NCBI GenBank assembly: GCA_006226375.1
Contig: SBHC01000005.1
Coordinates: 124,001 to 188,000 of the forward strand
Length of the DNA stretch: 64,000 bases
Reading direction: 5' to 3'
Source of the DNA: Deltaproteobacteria bacterium
Lineage (GTDB): Bacteria > Myxococcota_C > UBA6777
In this document: one piece after another, positions 53,801 through 60,894 of the stretch
Layout: every line of letters starts with the position of its first letter
Numbering within the stretch: position 1 is the stretch's first letter
Notes under the pieces: generated by a model
What the model saw: only the letters and a program-made list of their open reading frames with translations
What the model was told of the DNA's origin: nothing
Database searches by the model: none
Position numbers and translations under genes: made by a program

Positions 53801-55170
53801 CAAGGTTTGCAGGCTGAAAGTCCCTCCTGTTCGGCGTAGGTGCCAACTTTGCACTTCAAGCATTTTCCAAACGATCCATAGGTTCCTTTGGGACACTTTA
53901 AACACGTGCTAACCGAAGTCGCTCCCGTAGCTGTCGAGAATGTTCCTCCAGGACAGTAGGAGCACTTTTTGTCGCCGTAGGCTGCGAAGGTCCCAGCAGG
54001 ACACTTCTCACAAGCATGTTGGCTGGAAGAAGGAATGGACCCAGCCGCACAAACTTTGCAGGCCGTCTGAGACGTCGATAGGCTGTTCGGGTTGTACGTG
54101 CCTTCTGGGCATTTCACACAAGCGTAATTCGAGAAGTAAGTTCCCGGACCACAAGGTTCACAGCCCGCTTTGTCTTTTCGCAAGCCGTATCCAACGGTAT
54201 TGCATCGGTACGTGCATTCGCCCACCGAAGTAGAGCCTGCACCCAGTGTTGTAAAACCAGCAGGGCATTCGTTGCACGACTTGGCTCCAGCCTGTGAGTA
54301 GTAACCACGTGGACATTTGGTGCAATAAAAATCCGAATCGGCTCCAGACTTTTCACCAAAAAACCCTGCCTTGCACAAAGTACAAGACGGGCTGCCCTCG
54401 GCATCGGCATACGAACCCACAGGACAACTCGTACATTGTGTCGCCCCAGCTTTGGAGAAGCTACCCTTTGGGCACTTGACACAAGCGGTTCCACCGTACG
54501 AGTAGGTACCAGCAGGACAGGGCTGGCAGTCGTTTTTGGATTGACTCCCAGTGTTACTTGTGGTTGTCCCCGCCGGGCATTTGGCGCAGACCACTCCAGC
54601 CTTTTCCCAGTATGTACCGATTCGACAAGGCCGACAAGTAGAAGACAGGTAGCCATTGCCTTCTTGTCCATTGGGGCAATCGACACACTTTCCGGATTCG
54701 TACTTTTGTCCCAAGCTGCAACCACACCTTGTACTTCCTTGAGAGGACGTCTGACCGGCAGGGCAAGGAAGACAGCTCGCAAGGCTTGTCCCTCCCTGCA
54801 CAGTTCCATAAGTTCCGCTGGGACAATAAATGCAAGGAGTTCCACCCTCGGAATAACTTCCCGTACTGCACTGCGTGCAGGTTCGAGACCCACTGTTACT
54901 GCCTGTACCCGCAGGGCATGGAAGACAAGAGGTTTGGGCAGGATGGGGCTGGTAGGTACCCGCTGGGCAAGACAAGCCTTGTTTGCCATCGGGGCAGTAG
55001 CTGCCCGCATTGCAAGCCTGGCAGCCCCAGTTGGGATAGTAATAAGTTCCAGGAGGACACGATGTGTTCGCATACGCTTCACTGCCTCCCAAACCCAAGA
55101 AAGCCATCCACAATACTGTCACAACGCTCCACCATCGTCCTTGATGACTCAAACGCAGACACTTCCTCAT
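50881..55170 (-). CDS. Large surface protein: ephrin-receptor-like Cys modules, CARDB, MopE motifs, MYXO-CTERM
   Basis: 1,429 residues. ATG 55170 has GGAGG 5 nt upstream and opens a signal peptide ending in AYA-N. Residues 35-720: many Cys modules of the GCC2/GCC3 (ephrin-receptor-like) type, CPAGTYS / CPPGT / CKPCPAGQFS. Residues 725-965: two CARDB domains (NRVDETNESNNT; NVIDESDENDN). Residues 967-1310: a DKDKDGYKSDKDCDDND segment and six CDG(K/V)DN(N/D)C(D/N)G repeats of the MopE metal-binding type. Then an acidic Ser/Glu/Ala linker and GCGCSS, a hydrophobic helix and RRRK. It shares three parts with the giant gene at 1-14337, so both look like members of one surface-protein toolkit. A scaffold or adhesion role is inference. 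Confidence 0.88.
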   Translation of the reverse strand: MRKCLRLSHQGRWWSVVTVLWMAFLGLGGSEAYANTSCPPGTYYYPNWGCQACNAGSYCPDGKQGLSCPAGTYQPHPAQTSCLPCPAGTGSNSGSRTCTQCSTGSYSEGGTPCIYCPSGTYGTVQGGTSLASCLPCPAGQTSSQGSTRCGCSLGQKYESGKCVDCPNGQEGNGYLSSTCRPCRIGTYWEKAGVVCAKCPAGTTTSNTGSQSKNDCQPCPAGTYSYGGTACVKCPKGSFSKAGATQCTSCPVGSYADAEGSPSCTLCKAGFFGEKSGADSDFYCTKCPRGYYSQAGAKSCNECPAGFTTLGAGSTSVGECTYRCNTVGYGLRKDKAGCEPCGPGTYFSNYACVKCPEGTYNPNSLSTSQTACKVCAAGSIPSSSQHACEKCPAGTFAAYGDKKCSYCPGGTFSTATGATSVSTCLKCPKGTYGSFGKCLKCKVGTYAEQEGLSACKPCASGSFAGQEGSESCKPCPAGQFSAGDGKSCLDCLPGTYNSTPGASSCQTCPPNTSTLSPGAKDVKECTGCPPGTIQTSSGCICKKGYYPTSQGCLACPVGSYKDKDGLDSCKACRPGTYADTTGSVTCKQCPANTRHFRWGSETATHCIACNPGFVNTPDWQYCVCPNGTGYSFQTQKCEACKPGSSSVASSTCTQCPAGTYSVDGSACTPCAAGTFSTVTEAKSASVCKTCPANTYSDIGKSSCSPCPPGTQAAEGSTSAASCKKPLPDLVLGTLKLPSSTAGSGALQAKVQIKNTTANAAGALVVEFFFSADPKDPGTAPSIGKMSLAGLAGNLASPEQDVTLTLPGSVEKGQGYIHYKIDAENRVDETNESNNTGSVGINLTGKPNLSILDFRASPSQARAGDSLALSFAVQNKGNTQATQSFEIRFVLSQDQKVDSSDLALGKVSWKELQAGGRYPVDSQAVASLLAKLPTVAPGPVYLIAMVDSGNVIDESDENDNLATFSFVVVGEVDKDKDGYKSDKDCDDNDKSIYPGASELCDGKDNNCDGKIDESFAKLNTICRAGQGACEDIGIFVCKKDGTGEECSVKPKASQPEVCDGVDNDCNGKIDDNSQCQCVPGASQPCYSGTQSTAGVGLCSKGVQLCLKTYQWGPCLGETLPTQETCDGKDNNCDGKTDEGCPCQPLGSTRSCGSKEGECKQGTQTCGSNGWGACSGETTPSFELCDGKDNNCDGKVDENFADKGKDCSVGKGLCAKTGKFVCKTDGLGLECDAKAGTPDVETCDGKDNDCDGEVDENLQRACYTGPEKTKEKGACRGGFQICKAGAWGACEGEVLPKQEVCDNGRDDDCNGIADDPLLCGPAPKPDGESSDEEGSEEQVGEPAAEAAEEAAKESASEAVADAGQGRETQPTESASSPDSSSGTESSTDGAVDVGCGCSSNPSSLPIPLVCVLFLALGFLHRRRKHSTFIRKF

Positions 55171-55559
55171 ACTTCCCTCCATGGTCACACTTTTGCTGCA
55201 AAACAGTTCTACTAGAGGTTCTCCGACCTCCAAGATAAACCACCATTGTCTCTGGTACTTGATAGAACCTACGGCACTTGTTTTTCGACTCTGAAGGAAA
55301 TTTCGTATGGACAGCAAAAAAAGCACAATTCCTTTTCGCACGATACCCACTAACCCAAACGATGGACAGCCTGCAAAGGAGCCTCAGGCCGACGTTCTTG
55401 CGCGGCCTTCATCTGACGCCGCAAGTCATCGGTGTTTCCCATCGTGTTGATTGAGGGAGCCGTCAAAGGGATAGTGCAAGCTAGGAGAGGGAGACAACGT
55501 CGCAGGGAACGTCACAACGGCAAACCCCTTAACCCAAAAGAGACAGGCAACACAGCGCT
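55171..55559. other. Intergenic region (389 bp)
   Basis: Between the SGNH-like gene (stop at 55560) and the large Cys-rich gene (start 55170), both minus strand. A 30-codon ORF at 55350-55442 (minus; MGNTDDLRRQMKAAQERRP, ending LQAVHRLG) looks protein-like; upstream in the same frame is a Leu-Leu-Ala-Cys sequence that could be a lipobox, but no start codon suits it. I see no clear promoter. Confidence 0.45.
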
Positions 55560-56555
55560 CTAACGAAGATGTTTTCGTATCCACTCTCCCAACATCCAAC
55601 TGTTGCGTAGCGTACCTTCAAAGTTGAGATGTTGGTAGGTAACAAAAAAACGGTCAGGTGCGTAACCCACAAAGGGTTTTCGCAGCACAACATGGGCATA
55701 CGGAGCCATAGCCTTTTTCAACAACCGTTGGTTGTTTCGATGCCACGGTGTAGACAAAGGCGTCTTAAATCGTAGAGGAACTGGTGCATGATACACAAAG
55801 AGCTTGATTTTCCGCTTTTGGGTCAACTTGACCAAACGCATCAACGCTTGAAGCCCATCCTTGTGCCACTTGATGGGGGGCAATACCCGAGTCAGGTGTG
55901 ACGGTCTTTTGTCGACAAGATAGCCTCGAAACTGGGAAAGCGCACGTCGAATGCCAAGATCATGCTGCGTCTCTTGGTACAACCAACGAGTGAGAAACGA
56001 GCGCGCCCATGTGCGCATACGATACCCCGGCCAATACGTCTCCAAGCCATCCTCAATCCCTAACCAAATGCGATAACCTTTGTAAAGGCCGATCCGCTCG
56101 ATGGTTTCGTTGGATTGAGAGAGCGTGCCATCACTGAAGTGATAGAGAACGGCCTTGGGAGCAGGGTGAAAGGCCAAATAGTACTCCAAGATATCAATGT
56201 GTGCCGCAACGGACAGCTGCTGAACCAAACCCAAATTCTGCACATCCAATCGCGTTCGTTTCTGAAGCAGATCAACATTGACGCTTGTAAACGCTGAGCT
56301 ATCGCCAAGGACCACGAGTTGCGCTGGCTTCTTTATCTGAGAGATCCGCTGGGTTTGCCACTGGATAACACTCTGCGCAAAGGTGGGTCGAACACCTGCG
56401 TGATAAAAACGTATTCCTCTCTCAATCGGCCGACCTTTGGGAACGAACCACACGATAGAAAGCTCAACGACGATCAATGCACCAAAAGTGAGCCACCAAG
56501 CAACAAAGGCTTTGGACCGCCCCTTAGAATTGGAAGTAGATGAAGAATGTTGCAT
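55560..56555 (-). CDS. Membrane-anchored SGNH/DltD-like protein paired with MBOAT
   Basis: 331 residues from ATG 56555 (GGAA upstream), overlapping the end of the MBOAT gene by 32 nt. One membrane helix near residues 18-38 (FVAWWLTFGALIVVELSIVW), then an extracytoplasmic domain with VVLGDSSAFTSVN (the GDS-type Ser motif of SGNH folds), YHFSDGTLSQ and, near the C-terminus, the DRFFVTYQHLNFEGT segment that may carry the His. This is the pattern of DltD/AlgX/AlgJ-like partners of MBOAT acyltransferases. Probably moves acyl groups onto a cell-surface polymer; the polymer is unknown. Confidence 0.65.
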   Translation of the reverse strand: MQHSSSTSNSKGRSKAFVAWWLTFGALIVVELSIVWFVPKGRPIERGIRFYHAGVRPTFAQSVIQWQTQRISQIKKPAQLVVLGDSSAFTSVNVDLLQKRTRLDVQNLGLVQQLSVAAHIDILEYYLAFHPAPKAVLYHFSDGTLSQSNETIERIGLYKGYRIWLGIEDGLETYWPGYRMRTWARSFLTRWLYQETQHDLGIRRALSQFRGYLVDKRPSHLTRVLPPIKWHKDGLQALMRLVKLTQKRKIKLFVYHAPVPLRFKTPLSTPWHRNNQRLLKKAMAPYAHVVLRKPFVGYAPDRFFVTYQHLNFEGTLRNSWMLGEWIRKHLR

Positions 56556-57951
56556 GCGGTGTTCCGTAAAAAACAATGCCGTAAAAGAGAATGAGGTGAA
56601 ACAGAGCCTGTGACCAAGGAGACCAAGTTCTCCATGGCTCCATCAACCCCTTTCTTTGCCGATAAAGGTCGAAAAAAAGAAGCGGTAAGCAGCACATAGA
56701 GACCCACAAAAGAGAAGAGAGGCCTGGATACAATGGGCTGTGCCAAGGACCAAAGACAAGACTTTTGAGACAGGAAACAAACAAAGAATAGCTTTTGACC
56801 CGAAAGATTAACCAACCCATCAAAATCAATTGAAAAAAGAAAAACGCTTGGACAAACCGTACCCAAGTTGAGGTCTGACGTGGCTCTTGGCTCCGCTTTC
56901 TTGAGAATGCATGAAAGAGGATCAACAGAAACCCATGGTAGATCCCCCACACCGCAAAATTCCACGAAGCACCGTGCCACAAGCCACCCAGAAACATCGT
57001 GAGCATCAAGTTGCGAAAGGTTCGCCATCGACCGTCACGATTCCCACCCAGAGGAATGTAGAGATAGTCACGCAGCCACGTAGAGAGGCTGATGTGCCAC
57101 CTCTGCCAAAACTCACTTGGGTTGGTGGCGAAGTAAGGAAAGCGAAAGTTTTGACAAAGGTCAAAGCCCAACACCCGAGCGGTCCCTCTTGCGATATCCG
57201 TATACCCTGAGAAGTCGGCGTAGATCTGAAAAGCAAAAGCGGTCGTCCCCAACCAAACAGACAAACCATCAGGTTGAGCCTGACTCTGAAAGACAGAGTT
57301 TACATACAAAGCAAGATTGTCTGCGATCACCATCTTTTTGAAGAAACCAACTAGCATCAACTGCAAGCCGCTGCTGATGTTCTCCCTAGTGATGGTGCGC
57401 TCTTTTTGGATCTGTGGAAGAAGGTGTGTCGCTCGCTCGATAGGACCCGCCACAAGCTGCGGAAAGAACGACACATAGAGGAAGAAATCATCCAAGCGGT
57501 CTACACTTCGTGCCGATTTCCGGTACACATCAATCGTATAGCTGAGAGTCTGGAAGGTATAAAATGAAATACCAATCGGCAAGATGATTTCAAGTGACGT
57601 GCTCTGGAAGGGAATTGACAGTTGCTCCAGCACCACCTTCAAGGAAGAAATGAAAAAGCCAAAGTATTTGAAGAACCCCAAAAGCCCCAAGTTGACGACA
57701 AGGCTGAACATCAAAATCAAGTTTCGCTGCTTCTGGCTTTTCTCAGGATGGCGCTCCACATCAAGCAAAGAGCCACAGTAAAAGTCAACGAACGAAGAGA
57801 ACAAAATCAAGCCAAGGAATCGCCAATCCCACCATCCGTAAAAAAAGTAACTTGCCAGCAACAAAAAGTGGTTTTGTTTGCGGTGTGGTAGGAAGAAATA
57901 GATCGCACAAAAGCAGAAGAACAGAAGAAATGGGAGAGAGATGAATGACAT
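56524..57951 (-). CDS. MBOAT-family O-acyltransferase (AlgI/DltB-like)
   Basis: 475 residues with about ten hydrophobic helices. Family landmarks: FYGWWDWRF, GISFYTFQTLSYTIDVYR, FPQLVAGPI, FSGYTDIARG, EFWQRWHISLSTWLRDYLYIPLGG and the catalytic-type His326 in GGLWHGASWN. AlgI and its relatives pass acetyl groups across the inner membrane for polysaccharide O-acetylation; DltB does the same for D-Ala. Pairing with the overlapping SGNH-like gene supports an O-acylation module. No polymer synthesis genes are nearby, so the target is unknown. Confidence 0.9.
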   Translation of the reverse strand: MSFISLPFLLFFCFCAIYFFLPHRKQNHFLLLASYFFYGWWDWRFLGLILFSSFVDFYCGSLLDVERHPEKSQKQRNLILMFSLVVNLGLLGFFKYFGFFISSLKVVLEQLSIPFQSTSLEIILPIGISFYTFQTLSYTIDVYRKSARSVDRLDDFFLYVSFFPQLVAGPIERATHLLPQIQKERTITRENISSGLQLMLVGFFKKMVIADNLALYVNSVFQSQAQPDGLSVWLGTTAFAFQIYADFSGYTDIARGTARVLGFDLCQNFRFPYFATNPSEFWQRWHISLSTWLRDYLYIPLGGNRDGRWRTFRNLMLTMFLGGLWHGASWNFAVWGIYHGFLLILFHAFSRKRSQEPRQTSTWVRFVQAFFFFQLILMGWLIFRVKSYSLFVSCLKSLVFGPWHSPLYPGLSSLLWVSMCCLPLLFFDLYRQRKGLMEPWRTWSPWSQALFHLILFYGIVFYGTPHATFFIYFQF

Positions 57952-58143
57952 GAAAAAGCCACTTAATCGAAGAGCTCAGGTCAAAGGGTATAGAAGTTCG
58001 GGAGTCACAAAAGGAGTCTGAACTATATGATAGGAGAATGGCGCAAAAAGCAAATGGATTTGACACTCGACCCAACCATCCGATGTGCTTCACTTATGCA
58101 ACTCGCGAAGAACACCCCCATACTCGTCGCCAAGACATAAGCT

Positions 58144-58923
58144 TCACTTAAGAATCCGTGCGCTGAGCAGCCCCAAGTTAACACCAACCATGAGGCGAAC
58201 CAGATGAACCGTCCCATTGTTCGATGCAGGGAAGAACTCGTGCTGCGCTTCCAACGTCATCGACCCTTCAAAGAAGTGCGCATACAACGAGTTCCTCATT
58301 CCCAGAAAGACTCCTTGTGCGTTGCCAGCCACCACCAAGTTGGGAATGTAGCCAACAGCCCATCGCCCCGGAAGATAGAACTGAAAACCAACGTCTGAGT
58401 TGAGGAAGCGGTGTTTGGAAAACTGCTCCATCGTTCCAGTCGAACGCCACCCTAACCACAAGAACCCCATCCCCACCGTAAACTTTCCAGGGAACAATTG
58501 GGAGTCATAGCTGTAGCCAATCTCTGGCATCAGACCCAAGCCATGCAGCGCGACAGTTACCTTTTTCTCGTTTGGATTGGCTCTGCGCTCGAACAGATAA
58601 CCAGCATACTCTCGAACTCTTCGCTTGGTGCTCATATCTGTAACACCGGAAGCTTCGGACGAGTCGCGCTTTCGGATGGTCTGTTCACGATACCGAAAGA
58701 ACCCAACAGGCATTCGAATGATGGTTCCCGCCAAAACATCCAAAGCAAAGCCAGGAGTTGGGCTGTTCTCACGCTGGCCAGGTTCGCTCGTCCGCTGTTG
58801 GATGGCAACACTTGCCCCCACGTTGGAGCGAACGTAAGGAATCGCACAGCCTTGGAGAACCCAGACAAGCAGAACAAGACAAAGAAGAGACCACTCCATA
58901 GGGAAGACTCTTTGTTTCATCAT
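58144..58923 (-). CDS. Lipoprotein with beta-barrel-like body, unknown function
   Basis: 260 residues from ATG 58923 (58920 also possible; GGAG upstream). A lipoprotein signal ends in LQGC (Cys26). The body has alternating hydrophobic and polar strands with many Gly and aromatic residues (KFTVGMGFLWLGW, SDVGFQFYLPGRWAVGYIPN, VHLVRLMVGVNLGLLS), as in small outer-membrane barrels, yet the lipobox argues for a lipid anchor. No family recognised. An alternative is an outer-membrane-associated protein with a false lipobox. Confidence 0.5.
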   Translation of the reverse strand: MMKQRVFPMEWSLLCLVLLVWVLQGCAIPYVRSNVGASVAIQQRTSEPGQRENSPTPGFALDVLAGTIIRMPVGFFRYREQTIRKRDSSEASGVTDMSTKRRVREYAGYLFERRANPNEKKVTVALHGLGLMPEIGYSYDSQLFPGKFTVGMGFLWLGWRSTGTMEQFSKHRFLNSDVGFQFYLPGRWAVGYIPNLVVAGNAQGVFLGMRNSLYAHFFEGSMTLEAQHEFFPASNNGTVHLVRLMVGVNLGLLSARILK

Positions 58924-59001
58924 GGGCTTGCTCCTCACTTCCCAAAAGGGGAACACCTTGATTCTCGTCGGTGGCTCCGTCCCAAGTTCTGCGTCATTCT
59001 C

Positions 59002-59031
59002 AACACACTATCGATTGTTCCTCGCGAGAAC
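59002..59031. repeat. 30-bp shared 3'-end element, copy 2
   Basis: Matches 50851-50880 in 27 of 30 positions. Here it overlaps the last codons of the methyltransferase gene (LARNNR and stop). A weaker relative, 14 of 16 bases over the CTATCG core, lies at 46618-46633, downstream of feoB. Confidence 0.55.
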
Positions 59032-59574
59032 AAACAGAGAGTCGCTGTCTTCAAACTCGCTGTAGCAATAGGTATCGATAACCTCAAAATAGCGGTTCAC
59101 CAAAGCCAGGAGTCTTTCGCGGTTGTGGTACAAGAAGTACATCCCATGCATGGTCATCTCTTTGTCTCCCATCCAAAAGGTATGGGCGAACAGCCCTCCC
59201 GGACGAATCACTTGCGTTTGCCGACGAAACGACTCCTCCAGCTGCTCCATGTTGAGATGATGAAGAACTTTGTTGGAGAAGATACAATCAAATGGTTGGT
59301 TGATGTTAAGGGTCACTGCGTCCAGTTGATGAAAGGTAACATCTGGAAAGTGGAGTCGTCCTCTCTTGAGGAACTCTTCGGAAAGATCCGAGCCAGTGAC
59401 CTCGTATTGTGTTTGAAAATGGCGGAGGTCTGCGCCAGGCCCAGTCCCCAACTCAAGCATACTTGAGCCAGGCTCCAGATGTCGCGACAAGACGTTGTAA
59501 AGCTCTGAGCCATCGTAGCCTTCACACATTTTCTCGTACGAATCTACGTTGGCAGGATCATCGTAAAAACCCAT
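59008..59574 (-). CDS. Class I SAM-dependent methyltransferase
   Basis: 188 residues from ATG 59574 (an upstream ATG at 59619 overlaps the GGCT gene and is less likely). Motif I LELGTGPGADL, acidic VTGSDLSEEFLKRG, FDCIFSNKVLHHL and LFAHTFW match the Methyltransf_11/25 type. Substrate unknown. Third gene of the mnmD-GGCT-methyltransferase run, 26 bp after the GGCT stop. Confidence 0.85.
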   Translation of the reverse strand: MGFYDDPANVDSYEKMCEGYDGSELYNVLSRHLEPGSSMLELGTGPGADLRHFQTQYEVTGSDLSEEFLKRGRLHFPDVTFHQLDAVTLNINQPFDCIFSNKVLHHLNMEQLEESFRRQTQVIRPGGLFAHTFWMGDKEMTMHGMYFLYHNRERLLALVNRYFEVIDTYCYSEFEDSDSLFVLARNNR

Positions 59575-59600
59575 AGCAAATGACCTTTCTGTTGAACCAT

Positions 59601-60005
59601 TCAGATATCGTCCCAACATTCACCTCGATAGGGAATGTTGGAACTGTATCGCTTTTTTCGGTATGTGCGCCAGTCCGCCGCGTGGATTATAGCACCGTTG
59701 GATGTCCAGCGTGGCTGTAAGACATAGGCGATCGCATCGGTTCCACAAGCTAATGCAATGAGTGTGCGCTTGTATACATCTGGATGTTCTTCCAGCCGGT
59801 CCAGTCGGGTTATCAAAGGTTCGTCCACATCGTACAGTTCACCCACGATAGCTTGAACACCACCGGCTACCAATGCAGGATAGCCACCCATATCGAGCAA
59901 GAGGAAGTTGGGTGTGGTGGAAGCAACTCGAAGCCACCTCGCAGGTTGCAGCCAGTGTGAATTGCACTCACCCTCCATGAGCGTACCGTACACAAACAAC
60001 CTCAT
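59601..60005 (-). CDS. Gamma-glutamylcyclotransferase-like protein (GGCT/AIG2 fold)
   Basis: 134 residues. FVYGTLM with Tyr6-Gly-Thr-Leu9 forms the substrate-binding loop, and Glu72 in LDRLEEHPDVYKR is the catalytic-type acid of this fold. Family members cyclise gamma-glutamyl amines or dipeptides to 5-oxoproline; the exact substrate cannot be told. The start ATG overlaps the mnmD stop by 4 nt (60002-60005). Confidence 0.85.
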   Translation of the reverse strand: MRLFVYGTLMEGECNSHWLQPARWLRVASTTPNFLLLDMGGYPALVAGGVQAIVGELYDVDEPLITRLDRLEEHPDVYKRTLIALACGTDAIAYVLQPRWTSNGAIIHAADWRTYRKKRYSSNIPYRGECWDDI

Positions 60006-60754
60006 CGTGGAGGCAAGGCATCAAGACTTGGAGAGGCAATGGTCACTTCGCGTTTTCGTCCTGGACCTGGGACCTTTCGCCAATGCAGTCCAGCCGCAGC
60101 CATCGCACGTCGAACCGCCCCTGCGGAGCTATACGTTCCCAGACGAGCATCCGGCAACATAGAAGCCGCTGACCAGCGAAAACATTCTTCGGTCCAAGCG
60201 TCAGCGTTGACTTGCGGACCAAACGGATCGTGATAGACAGCGTGGACACGTTCTAGCAAAGCCCCTGCATCCTTCCAGTTTCCATGGAACACAGACAGCA
60301 AGATCGTCGTCCCATCGATCTCATGCGAAACTTCACTCCAAGCTCCATGACTCTTCGCAGCTAGATCTGAAGCTTCACGAAGGAACGAAAGAACGGAGGG
60401 GTTCGGCACCCACTCAACATACGACTCCATGTTGAAAAGTTCGGCAGGAAGGGGCTCTCGTTCCACACTCCAAAACTTCAAGAACGTCACATCCGAACGT
60501 TGCAGAGCAGCCAAAGCAGTACAGAGGAAGTTGATACCGCCTCCCAACCCCAGCTCCAAAACGCGCCACTCCCCTGAACGTTCAGGCAAGCCCGACCCTT
60601 GCAAAAAGACGTGCTCCGATTCTGTGGTCGCGCCAGCCACGGAGCGATAGGATGCGCCGACGTCATGATGGAACAACGTATACGACCCATCTTCGGTGGG
60701 TAGCAAAGACACATGCTCTGTAAGAAATGTGGGAGACTCTGTGGAAGAACTCAT
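60002..60754 (-). CDS. mnmD: MnmD-like tRNA wobble-uridine methyltransferase (Methyltransf_30)
   Basis: 250 residues from ATG 60754, where the family start (PTFLTEHVSLLPTEDGSYTLFH) begins soon after. SAM site LELGLGGGINFL, FWSVEREPL and the catalytic-region YHDPFGPQVNADAWTEE match the DUF752/MnmD group, which completes 5-methylaminomethyl(-2-thio)uridine at the tRNA wobble position. It lacks the FAD oxidase half of the bifunctional MnmC. First gene of the run; divergent from uup. Confidence 0.85.
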   Translation of the reverse strand: MSSSTESPTFLTEHVSLLPTEDGSYTLFHHDVGASYRSVAGATTESEHVFLQGSGLPERSGEWRVLELGLGGGINFLCTALAALQRSDVTFLKFWSVEREPLPAELFNMESYVEWVPNPSVLSFLREASDLAAKSHGAWSEVSHEIDGTTILLSVFHGNWKDAGALLERVHAVYHDPFGPQVNADAWTEECFRWSAASMLPDARLGTYSSAGAVRRAMAAAGLHWRKVPGPGRKREVTIASPSLDALPPR

Positions 60755-60771
60755 ATTTCGCCCGTTTTTGC

Positions 60772-60799
60772 TTGCAACCCACAGTCCAATCGATATGAT
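60772..60799 (+). promoter_or_regulatory. Predicted sigma70 promoter of uup
   Basis: TTGCAA at 60772-60777, 16-bp spacer, TATGAT at 60794-60799, about 95 nt before the uup ATG. Sequence match only. Confidence 0.45.
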
Positions 60800-60894
60800 G
60801 GACCCCAAAGAAAGAACCCCAGCCGAACACTTGTGTGTGTCATGGACGCTGGACCTCTCGAATACCCCTTTCCTCCAAAAACAAGAACACACCC

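Noticed and set aside
54114-55082. 322-codon second frame in the large Cys-rich gene
   Set aside because: An alternative frame of a repeated sequence; no family features.
58037-58150. 37-codon plus-strand ORF with an AGGAG close to its ATG
   Set aside because: The ribosome site is too close to the ATG, the product is not protein-like, and it runs into the end of a minus-strand gene.
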